DNA of 48,976 nt. It comes from an uncultured Porphyromonadaceae bacterium. Lineage in GTDB: Bacteria > Bacteroidota > Bacteroidia > Bacteroidales > Muribaculaceae. This document shows, in pieces, positions 17,407 to 25,773 of the stretch. The stretch covers positions 1-48,976 of the forward strand of contig CALAVE010000075.1 of assembly GCA_937892215.1 (NCBI GenBank). Direction: 5' to 3'. The translations under genes were made by a program, and so were the position numbers. Under the pieces are notes generated by a model that was given only the letters and a program-made list of their open reading frames with translations, made no database searches and was not told where the DNA came from. How positions within the stretch are numbered: position 1 is the first letter of the stretch; every line of letters starts with the position of its first letter.

Positions 17407-18798
17407 TTATTTGTTCTTGATTATCTGGGCCATGAATTCTGCCTCCGAAACCACTTTTTCACCCACAAATGCCAGACCACGCATCAGAGCGCATCCACGC
17501 CGCAGCGGTGTCAGGAACGAAACATGGAATAAGATGGTGTCGCCAGGCACCACTTTCTGGCGGAATTTCACATTGTCAATCTTCATGAAATAAGTGGAAT
17601 AGCGCTCAGGTTCATCCACCGAACTGAGCACGAGCAAACCACCCACTTGCGCCATTGCCTCCACCTGAAGCACACCGGGCATAACAGGTTCCTCAGGGAA
17701 ATGACCTGTGAAGAACGGCTCGTTAGCGGTAACATTCTTCACTCCTACTATGAAGTTCTCCTGAATGTCGATAACCTTATCCACAAGCTGCATAGGGTAG
17801 CGGTGGGGGAGGATGGAACGGATTTTATTCACATCCATGACAGGTGCCTCGTTTGGGTTATAAACAGGAGCCTGAACGTTCTGACGACGCAACTCGGCAC
17901 GTATTTTCTTTGCTAATGTGGTGTTGATAGTATGTCCGGGGCGAGTGGCGACAATGCGTCCTTTCAAAGGCCGCCCAATCAGAGCCAAGTCGCCCAGCAC
18001 GTCGAGCAACTTATGCCTTGCCGGTTCGTTGACAAACTGCAATGGCTTATTATTGAGATAACCAAGTTCGTTAACGTTCTTGTGCGGCACGTTCATGGCA
18101 TCGGCTATAGCGTCGAGCTCTTCCTGCTTCATGGGAGTGTCGTAAATGACGATGGCATTGTCCAAGTCTCCGCCCTTAATGAGATTATTCTGCACGAGCG
18201 GCAAAATCTCTCGCATGAAAACAAAAGTGCGACTGCCGGCAATCTCTTGCTTGTAAGCGTCCAATGAGTTGAGTGAGGCAAACTGGTTAGGCAAAATGGC
18301 CGAATCAAATTCTATCAAGGTGTCGATGGAGAAATCGTCATCAGGAAGCACGATGATGGAGGCTCCAGTCTCTTCATCCTCAACTTTAATCCTCTGTTTC
18401 ACCACGTAGTATTCCCTATCAGCGTCTTGCTCTTCTAAACCCACTTCGTCAATCTTGATGGAGTACTCAATGGCACTGCCATCAAGGATGGGAAGTTCAG
18501 GCGCATCCACTTCTATAAGGCAGTTGTCGATGCCTGCTGCATAAAGAGCCGAAAGAGCATGCTCTATGGTGCTAACCTTTGCGTCCTTATTGATTTTGCT
18601 GGCTATAACTGTGCCACGCTGAGTTTCAATCACGTTTTCGGCGAGAGCCAAGATAGTGGGCTCTCCTTCCAAATCAAGGCGCTTGAAAACGTATCCGCTA
18701 TTAGGCTCAGCGGGGCGGAATGTTGCGTTGATATAAACGCCTGTGTGCAGACCTTTTCCGCTTACGCTGAAAGCCGCTTTAAGAGTGCGTTGTTTCAT
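17407..18798 (-). CDS. lpxC/fabZ: Bifunctional UDP-3-O-acyl-GlcNAc deacetylase / 3-hydroxyacyl-ACP dehydratase (LpxC-FabZ)
   Basis: 463-residue fusion. Residues ~1-305 are LpxC, the zinc deacetylase committing precursor to lipid A: zinc ligands His80 (STIEHALSAL), His262 and Asp266 (RHKLLDVLGD), and catalytic His289 (PGHTINT). Residues ~320-463 are FabZ, dehydrating 3-hydroxyacyl-ACP: His366 in TGHFPEEPVMPG and Glu380 in LQVEAMAQ. The fusion couples two enzymes that compete for the same 3-hydroxyacyl-ACP pool and is known in Bacteroidales. Both active sites look intact. It starts 23 bp after lpxD. Confidence 0.96.
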   Translation of the reverse strand: MKQRTLKAAFSVSGKGLHTGVYINATFRPAEPNSGYVFKRLDLEGEPTILALAENVIETQRGTVIASKINKDAKVSTIEHALSALYAAGIDNCLIEVDAPELPILDGSAIEYSIKIDEVGLEEQDADREYYVVKQRIKVEDEETGASIIVLPDDDFSIDTLIEFDSAILPNQFASLNSLDAYKQEIAGSRTFVFMREILPLVQNNLIKGGDLDNAIVIYDTPMKQEELDAIADAMNVPHKNVNELGYLNNKPLQFVNEPARHKLLDVLGDLALIGRPLKGRIVATRPGHTINTTLAKKIRAELRRQNVQAPVYNPNEAPVMDVNKIRSILPHRYPMQLVDKVIDIQENFIVGVKNVTANEPFFTGHFPEEPVMPGVLQVEAMAQVGGLLVLSSVDEPERYSTYFMKIDNVKFRQKVVPGDTILFHVSFLTPLRRGCALMRGLAFVGEKVVSEAEFMAQIIKNK

Positions 18799-18821
18799 CT
18801 TATAATTATATTTTGTTTGCG

Positions 18822-19883
18822 TTAAAAATCAGGATTGTTCATCTTGTCGCCGTTTTTCAAGGCTTCCAAGTCTTTCTTAATTTGACGAAGATCATCATAC
18901 ATCTCGCCAAGACGCTTGAAATAGACGTTCTGCCGGGCGAAATCCATTGCATTGATTGCCGGAGACCCCAAGAGCTTGCGACCGTCACCCACACTGTTGG
19001 GCACCCCGGTCTGAGCTCCTATTCCGTTATTGTCACCCACGGTGATGTGGCCTGCGAACCCAACCTGACCGCCCACCATATTGTTCTTGCCAATCTTGGT
19101 GGAACCTGCAATACCCACTTGCGCAGCCATCACAGTGTTTTCTCCGATTTCCACATTATGTGCAACCTGAATCAGGTTATCAAGCTTCACACCTTTACGG
19201 ATAACAGTCGCTCCCATGGTGGCTCGGTCGATAGATGTATTAGAGCCGATTTCCACGTCATCCTCAAGAATAACAATGCCAATCTGGGAGATTTTCTCAA
19301 AAGTACCGTCGGGGCGGGGTGCGAACCCAAATCCGTCACCGCCTATCACCGTCCCGGAGTGTACAGTGCATCGGTTGCCAATCTTACATCCGTGATATAT
19401 CTTTACGCCCGGGTAAAGCGTGACATCATCACCGAGCGTGACATCGTCGCCGAGATACACCTGAGGATAAATTTTCACGTTATGGCCTATTGTCACCCCT
19501 TTGCCAATGTAGGCAAAAGCTCCCACATAGGCATCATCTGGCACGATGACACCATCGGCAATAAATGCCGGCTGCTCCACTCCGCGTTTTTGGGGTGCTG
19601 ACTGCGCATTAACCATGTTGAGCAGATGGGCGAGAGTTGCGTATGGGTCATCCACCATGATAAGTGTGGTGGAAAGCTCATGCTCCGGCACAAAGTCCGT
19701 TCTAACCAGAACCACGCTTGCCTGAGTAGTGTAGATATAGTGTGTGTATTTGGGGTTGGCTAAGAAAGTGAGGCTTCCTCTTGTGGCTTCCTCTATCTTT
19801 GCGTAGTTATTTATAACTGCGTTTCCATCACCTTGCACGGTTCCATTAACCATGGCAGCAAGTTGTGCGGCTGTAATTTCCAT
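18822..19883 (-). CDS. lpxD: UDP-3-O-(3-hydroxyacyl)glucosamine N-acyltransferase LpxD
   Basis: 353-residue enzyme of the third lipid A step, transferring a second 3-hydroxyacyl chain from ACP to UDP-3-O-acyl-glucosamine. It has an N-terminal uridine-binding domain (residues ~1-100), then long hexapeptide-repeat beta-helix turns (from IADGVIVPDDAYVGAFAYIGKGV to the AGHITVGDNNGIGAQTGV region), and a C-terminal helix (RLGEMYDDLRQIKKDLEAL) typical of LpxD trimers. The block VIGGDGFGFAP is an LpxD signature. First gene of the lipid A operon, with a well-matched promoter about 50 bp upstream. Confidence 0.95.
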   Translation of the reverse strand: MEITAAQLAAMVNGTVQGDGNAVINNYAKIEEATRGSLTFLANPKYTHYIYTTQASVVLVRTDFVPEHELSTTLIMVDDPYATLAHLLNMVNAQSAPQKRGVEQPAFIADGVIVPDDAYVGAFAYIGKGVTIGHNVKIYPQVYLGDDVTLGDDVTLYPGVKIYHGCKIGNRCTVHSGTVIGGDGFGFAPRPDGTFEKISQIGIVILEDDVEIGSNTSIDRATMGATVIRKGVKLDNLIQVAHNVEIGENTVMAAQVGIAGSTKIGKNNMVGGQVGFAGHITVGDNNGIGAQTGVPNSVGDGRKLLGSPAINAMDFARQNVYFKRLGEMYDDLRQIKKDLEALKNGDKMNNPDF

Positions 19884-19938
19884 CTCTTAAATGCGAATTG
19901 TTAAGAATGTTATCTTCAAATTGTCTTCAAATTGTCTG

Positions 19939-19968
19939 CAAAGTTACGAAAAAACGAGTGCAGAACAA
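19939..19968 (-). promoter_or_regulatory. Promoter of the lpxD-lpxC/fabZ-lpxA operon
   Basis: Minus strand: -33 TTG (19966-19968), 19 bp spacer, -7 TAACTTTG (19939-19946). The start would fall near 19932 and the leader would be about 50 nt. The -33 TTG is the end of the T-tract of a terminator hairpin (19967-19986), so terminator and promoter overlap. Confidence 0.75.
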
Positions 19969-19987
19969 AAAGAACTTGTTCTTTTTT
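19943..19987. repeat. Terminator-promoter repeat, copy 1 (lpxD-proximal)
   Basis: 45 bp unit, identical except for one base to 20024-20068. It contains the inverted repeat AAAAAGAAC (19967-19975) / GTTCTTTTT (19978-19986), which acts as a T-tailed hairpin on either strand, and most of a minus-strand promoter. This copy has an intact -7 box (TAACTTTG). Confidence 0.85.
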
Positions 19988-20023
19988 ATGCCGAGTGCGA
20001 GTAACTTCGGCTTTTATGCCAAC

Positions 20024-20068
20024 GTTACGAAAAAACGAGAGCAGAACAAAAAGAACTTGTTCTTTTTT
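20024..20068. repeat. Terminator-promoter repeat, copy 2 (tolC-proximal)
   Basis: Second 45 bp unit, 81 bp from copy 1. The hairpin arms lie at 20048-20056 and 20059-20067, and the -33 TTG at 20047-20049 with a 19 bp spacer. The -7 box (20020-20027) reads TAACGTTG, one mismatch from consensus. It sits 41 bp after the tolC stop and probably terminates the efflux operon. Confidence 0.85.
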
Positions 20069-20108
20069 TACATAGTGAAGCTTGAAAGAATTTGAAGCAT
20101 AACAACCA

Positions 20109-21449
20109 TTATTGCCCCACGGATTGCGTATATTCCAGAATACTGTTTTGATAATCGGCAAAGGCATCAATGCGCTTGTCACATGACTGCTGATATAGCA
20201 ACTGGGCCTCAAGCAGGTCCGAAATCTTGCAAGTTCCGGCCTGATAGTAGTTTCTGTGAATTCTCAGGTTCTCCTCAGCCTGCTCTATGCTTCGCCCCGC
20301 AATTTGGAGTTGTTGCCGGGCCTCCACCACATGGTTCCACGCATTTTGCATGCGGATTTGAAGCAGTTCAGCTTTGTCGTGCTGTTCGTCGAGGGCTTTT
20401 TGGTATTCAATCTTCTTGCGCTTTATAGCATGCGAGCCTCCCCACCAACCGGAAATAGGCACATTTACAGTGGCGAAAATCATACCGAAAGAGTGGTTCT
20501 TGTTGAGCAGATTGTGATAATTGTATCCAGCACCAACGGCAACGGATGGAAGGTTCTGACCGACAGCAAGATTCTTTTGCAGTCTTGTAGCTTCAATCTG
20601 CTTATCCAGCAACTTATATTCAGTGGTGCTGAACAACGCTTGCGCATGGTCCTGCTTTGCGGGTAGTTCCACGGAATAATCCAAATGTGTCGACAGAGTG
20701 AATGATGTGTCACGCAGACCGCAGTACTGAGCCATCATCATTTTCACTATACTTATGCCATTCTGCAATTTCAGTTTCTGACTCTCTATGTCATTCTGCC
20801 GAAGTTCCACTTGGAGCAGGTCGTTGCGAAGCGTAACTCCGGCACTAACAGCCACATTCACATCCTTATAAATACTGGCGAGCAATGCCTCCACATTTGC
20901 AATGGTCTTCATTTTCTCTTGAAGAGAGACCAATTGCCAGAAGTATTGCTCAGTCGCTTTATCCACCTCGTTTTCCGACAACTGTAACTGCAACAGGCTG
21001 ACATCTTCTCCGACCTTAGCCAAGCGATTGCCATTGAGAATCTGCCCCCCGGCGAATACAGGCTGAACGGCCATCACACTACCTATAGTCCCATTTTTCA
21101 TCATTGAGACCTGGATGGGATTAGCCAGTTCAACCAATGCTTCAGGAGGCAATGATGCGGCTAATGAAGAAGCTAAGGCCGGGGGCAAAATTTCCGAAGG
21201 GTTTAACGTGGTTTCAGCCATTCCTTTGTTAGCATTAAACCAGAGACCCGTACCACTAATGTTAGGGAAATACTTGGTAAATGCCTCCTTGCGCTGCTCC
21301 CGGGCAGCCTCAATGCCTTGGCGGGCATTACGAATGACTATGTTATTATGACGGGCTGAATCAAGTAACTGCTCCAGACTATATGCCCTTTGAGCGGCTA
21401 AGGACCCAAAACACAAGGAACAGAGTGCTATTGCTAATAATTTTTTCAT
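20109..21449 (-). CDS. TolC-family outer membrane efflux channel
   Basis: 446-residue outer membrane factor of a tripartite pump. It has a signal peptide (MKKLLAIALCSLCFGSLAAQ) followed by two TolC-like repeats of long coiled-coil helices (for example EQLLDSARHNNIVIRNARQGIEAAREQRKEA and, in the second half, EARQQLQIAGRSIEQAEENLRIHRNYYQAGT). The start ATG (21447-21449) overlaps the pump gene stop as ATGA, indicating translational coupling. An in-frame upstream extension to 21473 would delete that coupling and spoil the signal peptide, so it is rejected. Last gene of the efflux operon. Confidence 0.9.
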   Translation of the reverse strand: MKKLLAIALCSLCFGSLAAQRAYSLEQLLDSARHNNIVIRNARQGIEAAREQRKEAFTKYFPNISGTGLWFNANKGMAETTLNPSEILPPALASSLAASLPPEALVELANPIQVSMMKNGTIGSVMAVQPVFAGGQILNGNRLAKVGEDVSLLQLQLSENEVDKATEQYFWQLVSLQEKMKTIANVEALLASIYKDVNVAVSAGVTLRNDLLQVELRQNDIESQKLKLQNGISIVKMMMAQYCGLRDTSFTLSTHLDYSVELPAKQDHAQALFSTTEYKLLDKQIEATRLQKNLAVGQNLPSVAVGAGYNYHNLLNKNHSFGMIFATVNVPISGWWGGSHAIKRKKIEYQKALDEQHDKAELLQIRMQNAWNHVVEARQQLQIAGRSIEQAEENLRIHRNYYQAGTCKISDLLEAQLLYQQSCDKRIDAFADYQNSILEYTQSVGQ

Positions 21450-24400
21450 GACTTTTTTAAATTTACTTTCCAATAAACCACAGGGAGCATGGTTACAACC
21501 ATAATGAGAGTGCCAATACCTCCGGCGAATATAGTGACACCTACAGGCATCCAGAAACTGGACTGAGCAATAATCATAGGCACCACCCCCACGGCAGTAG
21601 TTGCAGTGGTAAGGAAAATGGGCACCATACGACGCTTGCCGGCATCATACGCCGCCCGTCGGACAGCCTCATTATATGCCTTGCAGTCGGCAGTCCAGTC
21701 ACCATGTTCATCCACATACTTCTTAATGAGGTCGATGGCGTGTTCAAAGATAAGAATCTCGTTACGCATAATCATTCCCATAAGGGTAATGAGTCCAAAG
21801 ATAGAAGTAAGTCCCAAGGCACGATCCATCAGCCCCAGACCGATTAAAGCCCCTGGAGTCATCAGCCCCAAGGCTGCCATGCAGATGATGGTGATGCCGT
21901 ACTTCTTGAAATTAAAGAGCAGGAAAAAGAACACGATAACCATGGCAATGGCAATACCACCTATAATCTGAGGCAAAGCCTCATTCCCATATTCTATCTC
22001 GCCTCCGACCTCGCTGCGGACACCCTGAGGAAGAGTAATCTCTTCTTGCATTATTTTTGCAATCCGTTTCTCAACCGGGCTTGTATAGACACCCTGAGCG
22101 AACTGTGCCATAACAGTTATGCAACGTTCTCCGCCACGATGCACGATGCGGCTTTCGCTCCACAAAGGTTTCACCCGGGCAATCTGGCGCAGGGGCACGG
22201 TGCTGTTCGATGCGTTCAGCCCTGCGGAAATCATAGAAACAGGTGTGGCAACGCCGAAATTCTCCACATCAGAGAATGTCAGGTCGCTGTCATCTTTCAC
22301 CACGACAGGCAGTTCGTAGTCACCTTCCCAGATCTGCCCCACACGCAAGTCGCTCGACGTGGCACTCAGTGCCAACGCCGCTGTTGAGCGCGTAATACCC
22401 AACTGCGCGCTACTGATAGGTTCAAGTTCAACATTGATGATAGGGGAGGGCTGGAAAAAGTCGGTATGCACCCACTCCAGTTCAGGCATTTGGCGCATTC
22501 GCTCCATCAGACGTTCTGAGGCCACGTGCAGCGAGTCAAGGTCGCTGCCGTAGAAACGATATTCCAGTTCATTCACCTCCAAATAGTCAAGGCGCTTGAA
22601 CTTCACATAAGCATTCGGGAAGGCCTCACTTAGCCTGGGTTGATAATCGGCCAATAAGTCAAGCGTCGCTTTATCAGACTTGGTGTTGACAATGAGCTGA
22701 GCATAATTTGGCCCTGCCGTCTGAGGCGCATAAGCATCCATGAATCGCGGGGAAGAGCAGCCAATGAAGCCGGTTATTCCGGTTATACGCTCGTCACCCT
22801 GCATTGCGTGGCGGACTGAATCGGCTACGACTGTAGTCTCTTGCAGCCCCTTCCCTTCCGGCAGGAATATCTCCACCGCAAACTGGTCGCGGTCTGCGTA
22901 TGGAAATAGACGAATCTTCAGTGTTGGCACTATGATTGACGAGAGAAGTATGATCCCTATTCCGCCACAAATGGTAATCCACGGATGCAAGAAAGTCCAG
23001 TCAAGCACTCGGTCATAGACCCTTTGCACCCACTTGGTTATAGCGTTGCCGCCAGTACTGACCTTATCGGGCTTTATAATTTTCACTTCCAGTAGAGGAA
23101 TTATGGTCACGGCAAGCATAAGTGATACCGTAAGATTAATGGTAATAGTCCACGGGAAATCCTTCAAAGCATCAAGAAACACGCCTCGCATTGTAATCAG
23201 GAATGGAAAGAATATGGCGCAGATGCAAATCGTGGCCAGCATCATAGGCATGAAATATTGCCTTACGCTCTCTATAGCTGCCCGCTTAGGTTCAAAACCT
23301 TTACCGAGGTATTCCAAGTATCCGTCGATAACCACAATACTATTGTCCACTATCATGCCAAGCACCACTATTAGCGCAGCCAGGGTTACTATATTCAGCT
23401 CAATTCCCACTAAATACATTAACGCCACGCTGACAAATGTGCTCAGCGGAATAGTGATTGCCGCCACAATGGCCGAGCGCAACGGGAACAGCACCAACAT
23501 TACCAGGATGATTACAATCATGGCTATGATGAGGTCGCGCAGGAATGAACTCACGCTCAGCGATACCACTTTAGGCTTGTCGGCAATACGCGTTATGCTG
23601 ACGTCGTCGGGCATCTCATTCTCGCGGAAATCGTCCAGCACTTTGTCCACCTGCTCACCGTATTGCACAACATTATTACCGTGCGTCATCTCCATCGACA
23701 GCAGAATACACGGACGCCCATCGTACTCGATGCGGCTGTTGCTCGTGTCATACTCTCGCACCACACGGGCCACATCGCGTACTCTGGTCACTTTACCGGT
23801 CACCGGGTCGCTGAAGATAATCTGGTCGGCGATTTCTTCTTCACTATTCTCCGTAGCTGCCACATGGATGGGAATCTGCTGGTCAGCATCGCTAATGCCT
23901 CCGCTCAAGGTGGTGATGCCTTGCGCCTGCAGGCGGCTGAAAAGCATCTGCTGCCCGATTCCGTACGCCTGTAGCCTCTCTCGGTCAACATAGAGCGAAA
24001 TCTGCTCTTTCTGCTCACCGAACATCTTCACATTGGCAACCGAGGGGATGCGACGCAAGCGGTCGGACAAGTCATCGCTATACTGCTTTAACTCACGATA
24101 ACTCCGCTGTCCGCTCTCGATAGCAATGAGTAAGGCCGATGTGTTGCCGAAGTCATCGTTTACCACGACGGCCAGCACACCTGACGGAAGTTGCGCCTTA
24201 AAACCGTTTAGCCCATGCTTGATTTTCGACCACACCTCATCCTTGTTGTTCACATTGTCATTCAGTTTCACCATCACTATGCACATGCCATTCTGCGAAG
24301 TGGCAGTGGTCTTGTCACGGTTTACCTCACCATAAGTGAAAAGATAACGTTCCAGCGGACGGGCGACTTGCTGTTCTATCTCCTCAGTAGTGGCACCCGG

Positions 24401-24565
24401 ATAGACTGCGACCACAACCCCTTGGCGAATAATGGCGTGAGGAAACTCATCTTTCGGCATTACATACATTCCGTAGATGCCAAGCAAAAACAGGATGATA
24501 ATTATCAGTAGCGATATGGAATAATGCTCAAGAGGCCATCTGAGCCAAGACATTTTTTCTTTCAT
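21446..24565 (-). CDS. RND efflux transporter permease (AcrB/MdtB-like)
   Basis: 1039-residue inner-membrane proton antiporter with the two-fold repeated RND layout: a transmembrane helix at residues ~15-35, a large periplasmic domain, TM2-6 (~330-480), TM7 (~520-540), a second periplasmic domain, and TM8-12 at the end. The TM4 proton-relay motif reads GMIVDNSIVVID, with one of the two aspartates of AcrB replaced by Asn, as in many non-enterobacterial RND pumps. The start lies 18 bp after the adaptor stop; the stop overlaps tolC. Likely substrates are amphiphiles such as bile salts, dyes or drugs, but the substrate is not readable. Confidence 0.93.
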   Translation of the reverse strand: MKEKMSWLRWPLEHYSISLLIIIILFLLGIYGMYVMPKDEFPHAIIRQGVVVAVYPGATTEEIEQQVARPLERYLFTYGEVNRDKTTATSQNGMCIVMVKLNDNVNNKDEVWSKIKHGLNGFKAQLPSGVLAVVVNDDFGNTSALLIAIESGQRSYRELKQYSDDLSDRLRRIPSVANVKMFGEQKEQISLYVDRERLQAYGIGQQMLFSRLQAQGITTLSGGISDADQQIPIHVAATENSEEEIADQIIFSDPVTGKVTRVRDVARVVREYDTSNSRIEYDGRPCILLSMEMTHGNNVVQYGEQVDKVLDDFRENEMPDDVSITRIADKPKVVSLSVSSFLRDLIIAMIVIILVMLVLFPLRSAIVAAITIPLSTFVSVALMYLVGIELNIVTLAALIVVLGMIVDNSIVVIDGYLEYLGKGFEPKRAAIESVRQYFMPMMLATICICAIFFPFLITMRGVFLDALKDFPWTITINLTVSLMLAVTIIPLLEVKIIKPDKVSTGGNAITKWVQRVYDRVLDWTFLHPWITICGGIGIILLSSIIVPTLKIRLFPYADRDQFAVEIFLPEGKGLQETTVVADSVRHAMQGDERITGITGFIGCSSPRFMDAYAPQTAGPNYAQLIVNTKSDKATLDLLADYQPRLSEAFPNAYVKFKRLDYLEVNELEYRFYGSDLDSLHVASERLMERMRQMPELEWVHTDFFQPSPIINVELEPISSAQLGITRSTAALALSATSSDLRVGQIWEGDYELPVVVKDDSDLTFSDVENFGVATPVSMISAGLNASNSTVPLRQIARVKPLWSESRIVHRGGERCITVMAQFAQGVYTSPVEKRIAKIMQEEITLPQGVRSEVGGEIEYGNEALPQIIGGIAIAMVIVFFFLLFNFKKYGITIICMAALGLMTPGALIGLGLMDRALGLTSIFGLITLMGMIMRNEILIFEHAIDLIKKYVDEHGDWTADCKAYNEAVRRAAYDAGKRRMVPIFLTTATTAVGVVPMIIAQSSFWMPVGVTIFAGGIGTLIMVVTMLPVVYWKVNLKKS

Positions 24566-24583
24566 CTTTCCTTATTTCGTTGT

Positions 24584-25597
24584 TCAATAGACCACTTTCG
24601 TTCCCTCGCTAAGTTTCTGATACCCTTCGGTAACAATGCGTTGTCCACCACTTATGCCACCTGATATTGTGATATTATTACCCTGTGTGGAGCCAACGCT
24701 GACCATCGTACGGTGCGCCGTACTGTCCTCGCTCACAGTCCACACAAACAGGTTTCCGTCGGCATTGCGCTGCACTGCTGCCACAGGCACTCTCATTCCC
24801 GCATCAATATCGGCAAGACCAAAGGCCACATTTGCTACCATGCCCGGCAGCAGTTTGTGGTCTGAATTGGCAACTGTTATGCGGATATCGTAGGTATGCG
24901 TAAGCGGATCTGCCTGGACACCTTTCTCAATTCGTCCTCCGGTTAAAGTCCTGCCCACGGCCTCTACCTTTATCTCCGACGGTGAGTTAGCCTGAATGGC
25001 ACTTACTTCTGCTTCCGGTACTGAAACTTTTACTTTCACAGTGTTAATGTTAAGTATTGTCACCACTGCCTGCGATGGCAGTGCCGTTTCTCCTGCCTTT
25101 ACCGATTTTTTCCCTACAATTCCGCTCACAGGCGCAATTAACTTGCAGTCGGCCAGATTTTTCTTAGCCACCTCCAGCTGCGACTTTGCCTGCGCCACTT
25201 TACTCTGTATTTCCACCCACTGCATCTCGGGCAGCGAACCATTGTCATGGAGCATCTGGAAACGCTGCAGGGCATCATTGGCTTGAGCCATCTGAGCCTC
25301 AGCGCCGCTGAGCATATTGCGCGCCTGTGTATCATCCATCACTGCGATTAGCTGACCGCGACTCACAGCCTGCCCCTCGCTAACCATCACGCGCTGAACT
25401 ACACCCATGCCGGTAAAACTCACTGCAGTGGCCTCTTGCTCTTCCACGATGCCCACGTATGCTGGCCCACTCGCGCCTGTTTGAGCCGAAACTATCTCTG
25501 TGACTACTCTTGTAGGAGCTTTCACCCCGTTAAATTTCTTCTCATTGCAACTGTTCAGCACAACAATGGCCAACAATAATAAAACACTTTTTTTCAT
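24584..25597 (-). CDS. RND efflux periplasmic adaptor lipoprotein
   Basis: 337-residue membrane fusion protein linking pump to channel. It has a lipoprotein signal with lipobox LNSC (Cys17), then a barrel-sandwich half (GVVQRVMVSEGQAVSRGQLIAVMDD), an alpha-hairpin (~residues 95-150, rich in Q, A and K), the returning lipoyl half (LIAPVSGIVGKKSVKAGETA), a beta-barrel domain (VKVSVPEAEVSAI) and a membrane-proximal domain. First gene of the efflux operon. Divergent from the AraC regulator, which is the obvious candidate controller. Confidence 0.92.
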   Translation of the reverse strand: MKKSVLLLLAIVVLNSCNEKKFNGVKAPTRVVTEIVSAQTGASGPAYVGIVEEQEATAVSFTGMGVVQRVMVSEGQAVSRGQLIAVMDDTQARNMLSGAEAQMAQANDALQRFQMLHDNGSLPEMQWVEIQSKVAQAKSQLEVAKKNLADCKLIAPVSGIVGKKSVKAGETALPSQAVVTILNINTVKVKVSVPEAEVSAIQANSPSEIKVEAVGRTLTGGRIEKGVQADPLTHTYDIRITVANSDHKLLPGMVANVAFGLADIDAGMRVPVAAVQRNADGNLFVWTVSEDSTAHRTMVSVGSTQGNNITISGGISGGQRIVTEGYQKLSEGTKVVY

Positions 25598-25620
25598 TTC
25601 CGTTTTCTATAATTTGAATA

Positions 25621-25628
25621 CAAAATTA
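25621..25628 (-). promoter_or_regulatory. -7 element of the efflux operon
   Basis: Minus strand TAATTTTG, giving a short leader of about 17 nt. No TTG lies at the -33 distance, which suits a promoter that needs an activator such as the divergent AraC protein. Confidence 0.5.
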
Positions 25629-25649
25629 ATAGAAATCCTCTTAATAATC

Positions 25650-25726
25650 ATGTCCTATTCGGCACACTTTATTATTAAAATCACCAATAACGACAAATCC
25701 ACATAAATATATTCCATATAGGACAT
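25650..25726. promoter_or_regulatory. Inverted 9 bp half-sites between efflux operon and araC-type gene
   Basis: ATGTCCTAT (25650-25658) and ATAGGACAT (25718-25726) are perfect inverted copies whose centres are 68 bp apart. One lies just upstream of the efflux -7 region and the other just upstream of the regulator's promoter. They are good candidates for AraC-family half-sites controlling both genes. Inference from position and symmetry only. Confidence 0.45.
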
Positions 25727-25746
25727 ATATTTGAGAAAAAATATCC

Positions 25747-25754
25747 TAACTTTG
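25747..25754 (+). promoter_or_regulatory. -7 element of the AraC-type regulator gene
   Basis: TAACTTTG matches the consensus, with the start near 25761 and a leader of about 13 nt. No TTG lies at the normal -33 distance. Confidence 0.5.
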
Positions 25755-25773
25755 CACCTAAATAAGACATTCT

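Noticed and set aside
23034..23993. 319-codon plus-strand frame
   Set aside because: Antisense to the RND pump gene; Ser/Thr/Ile-rich composition typical of a shadow frame.
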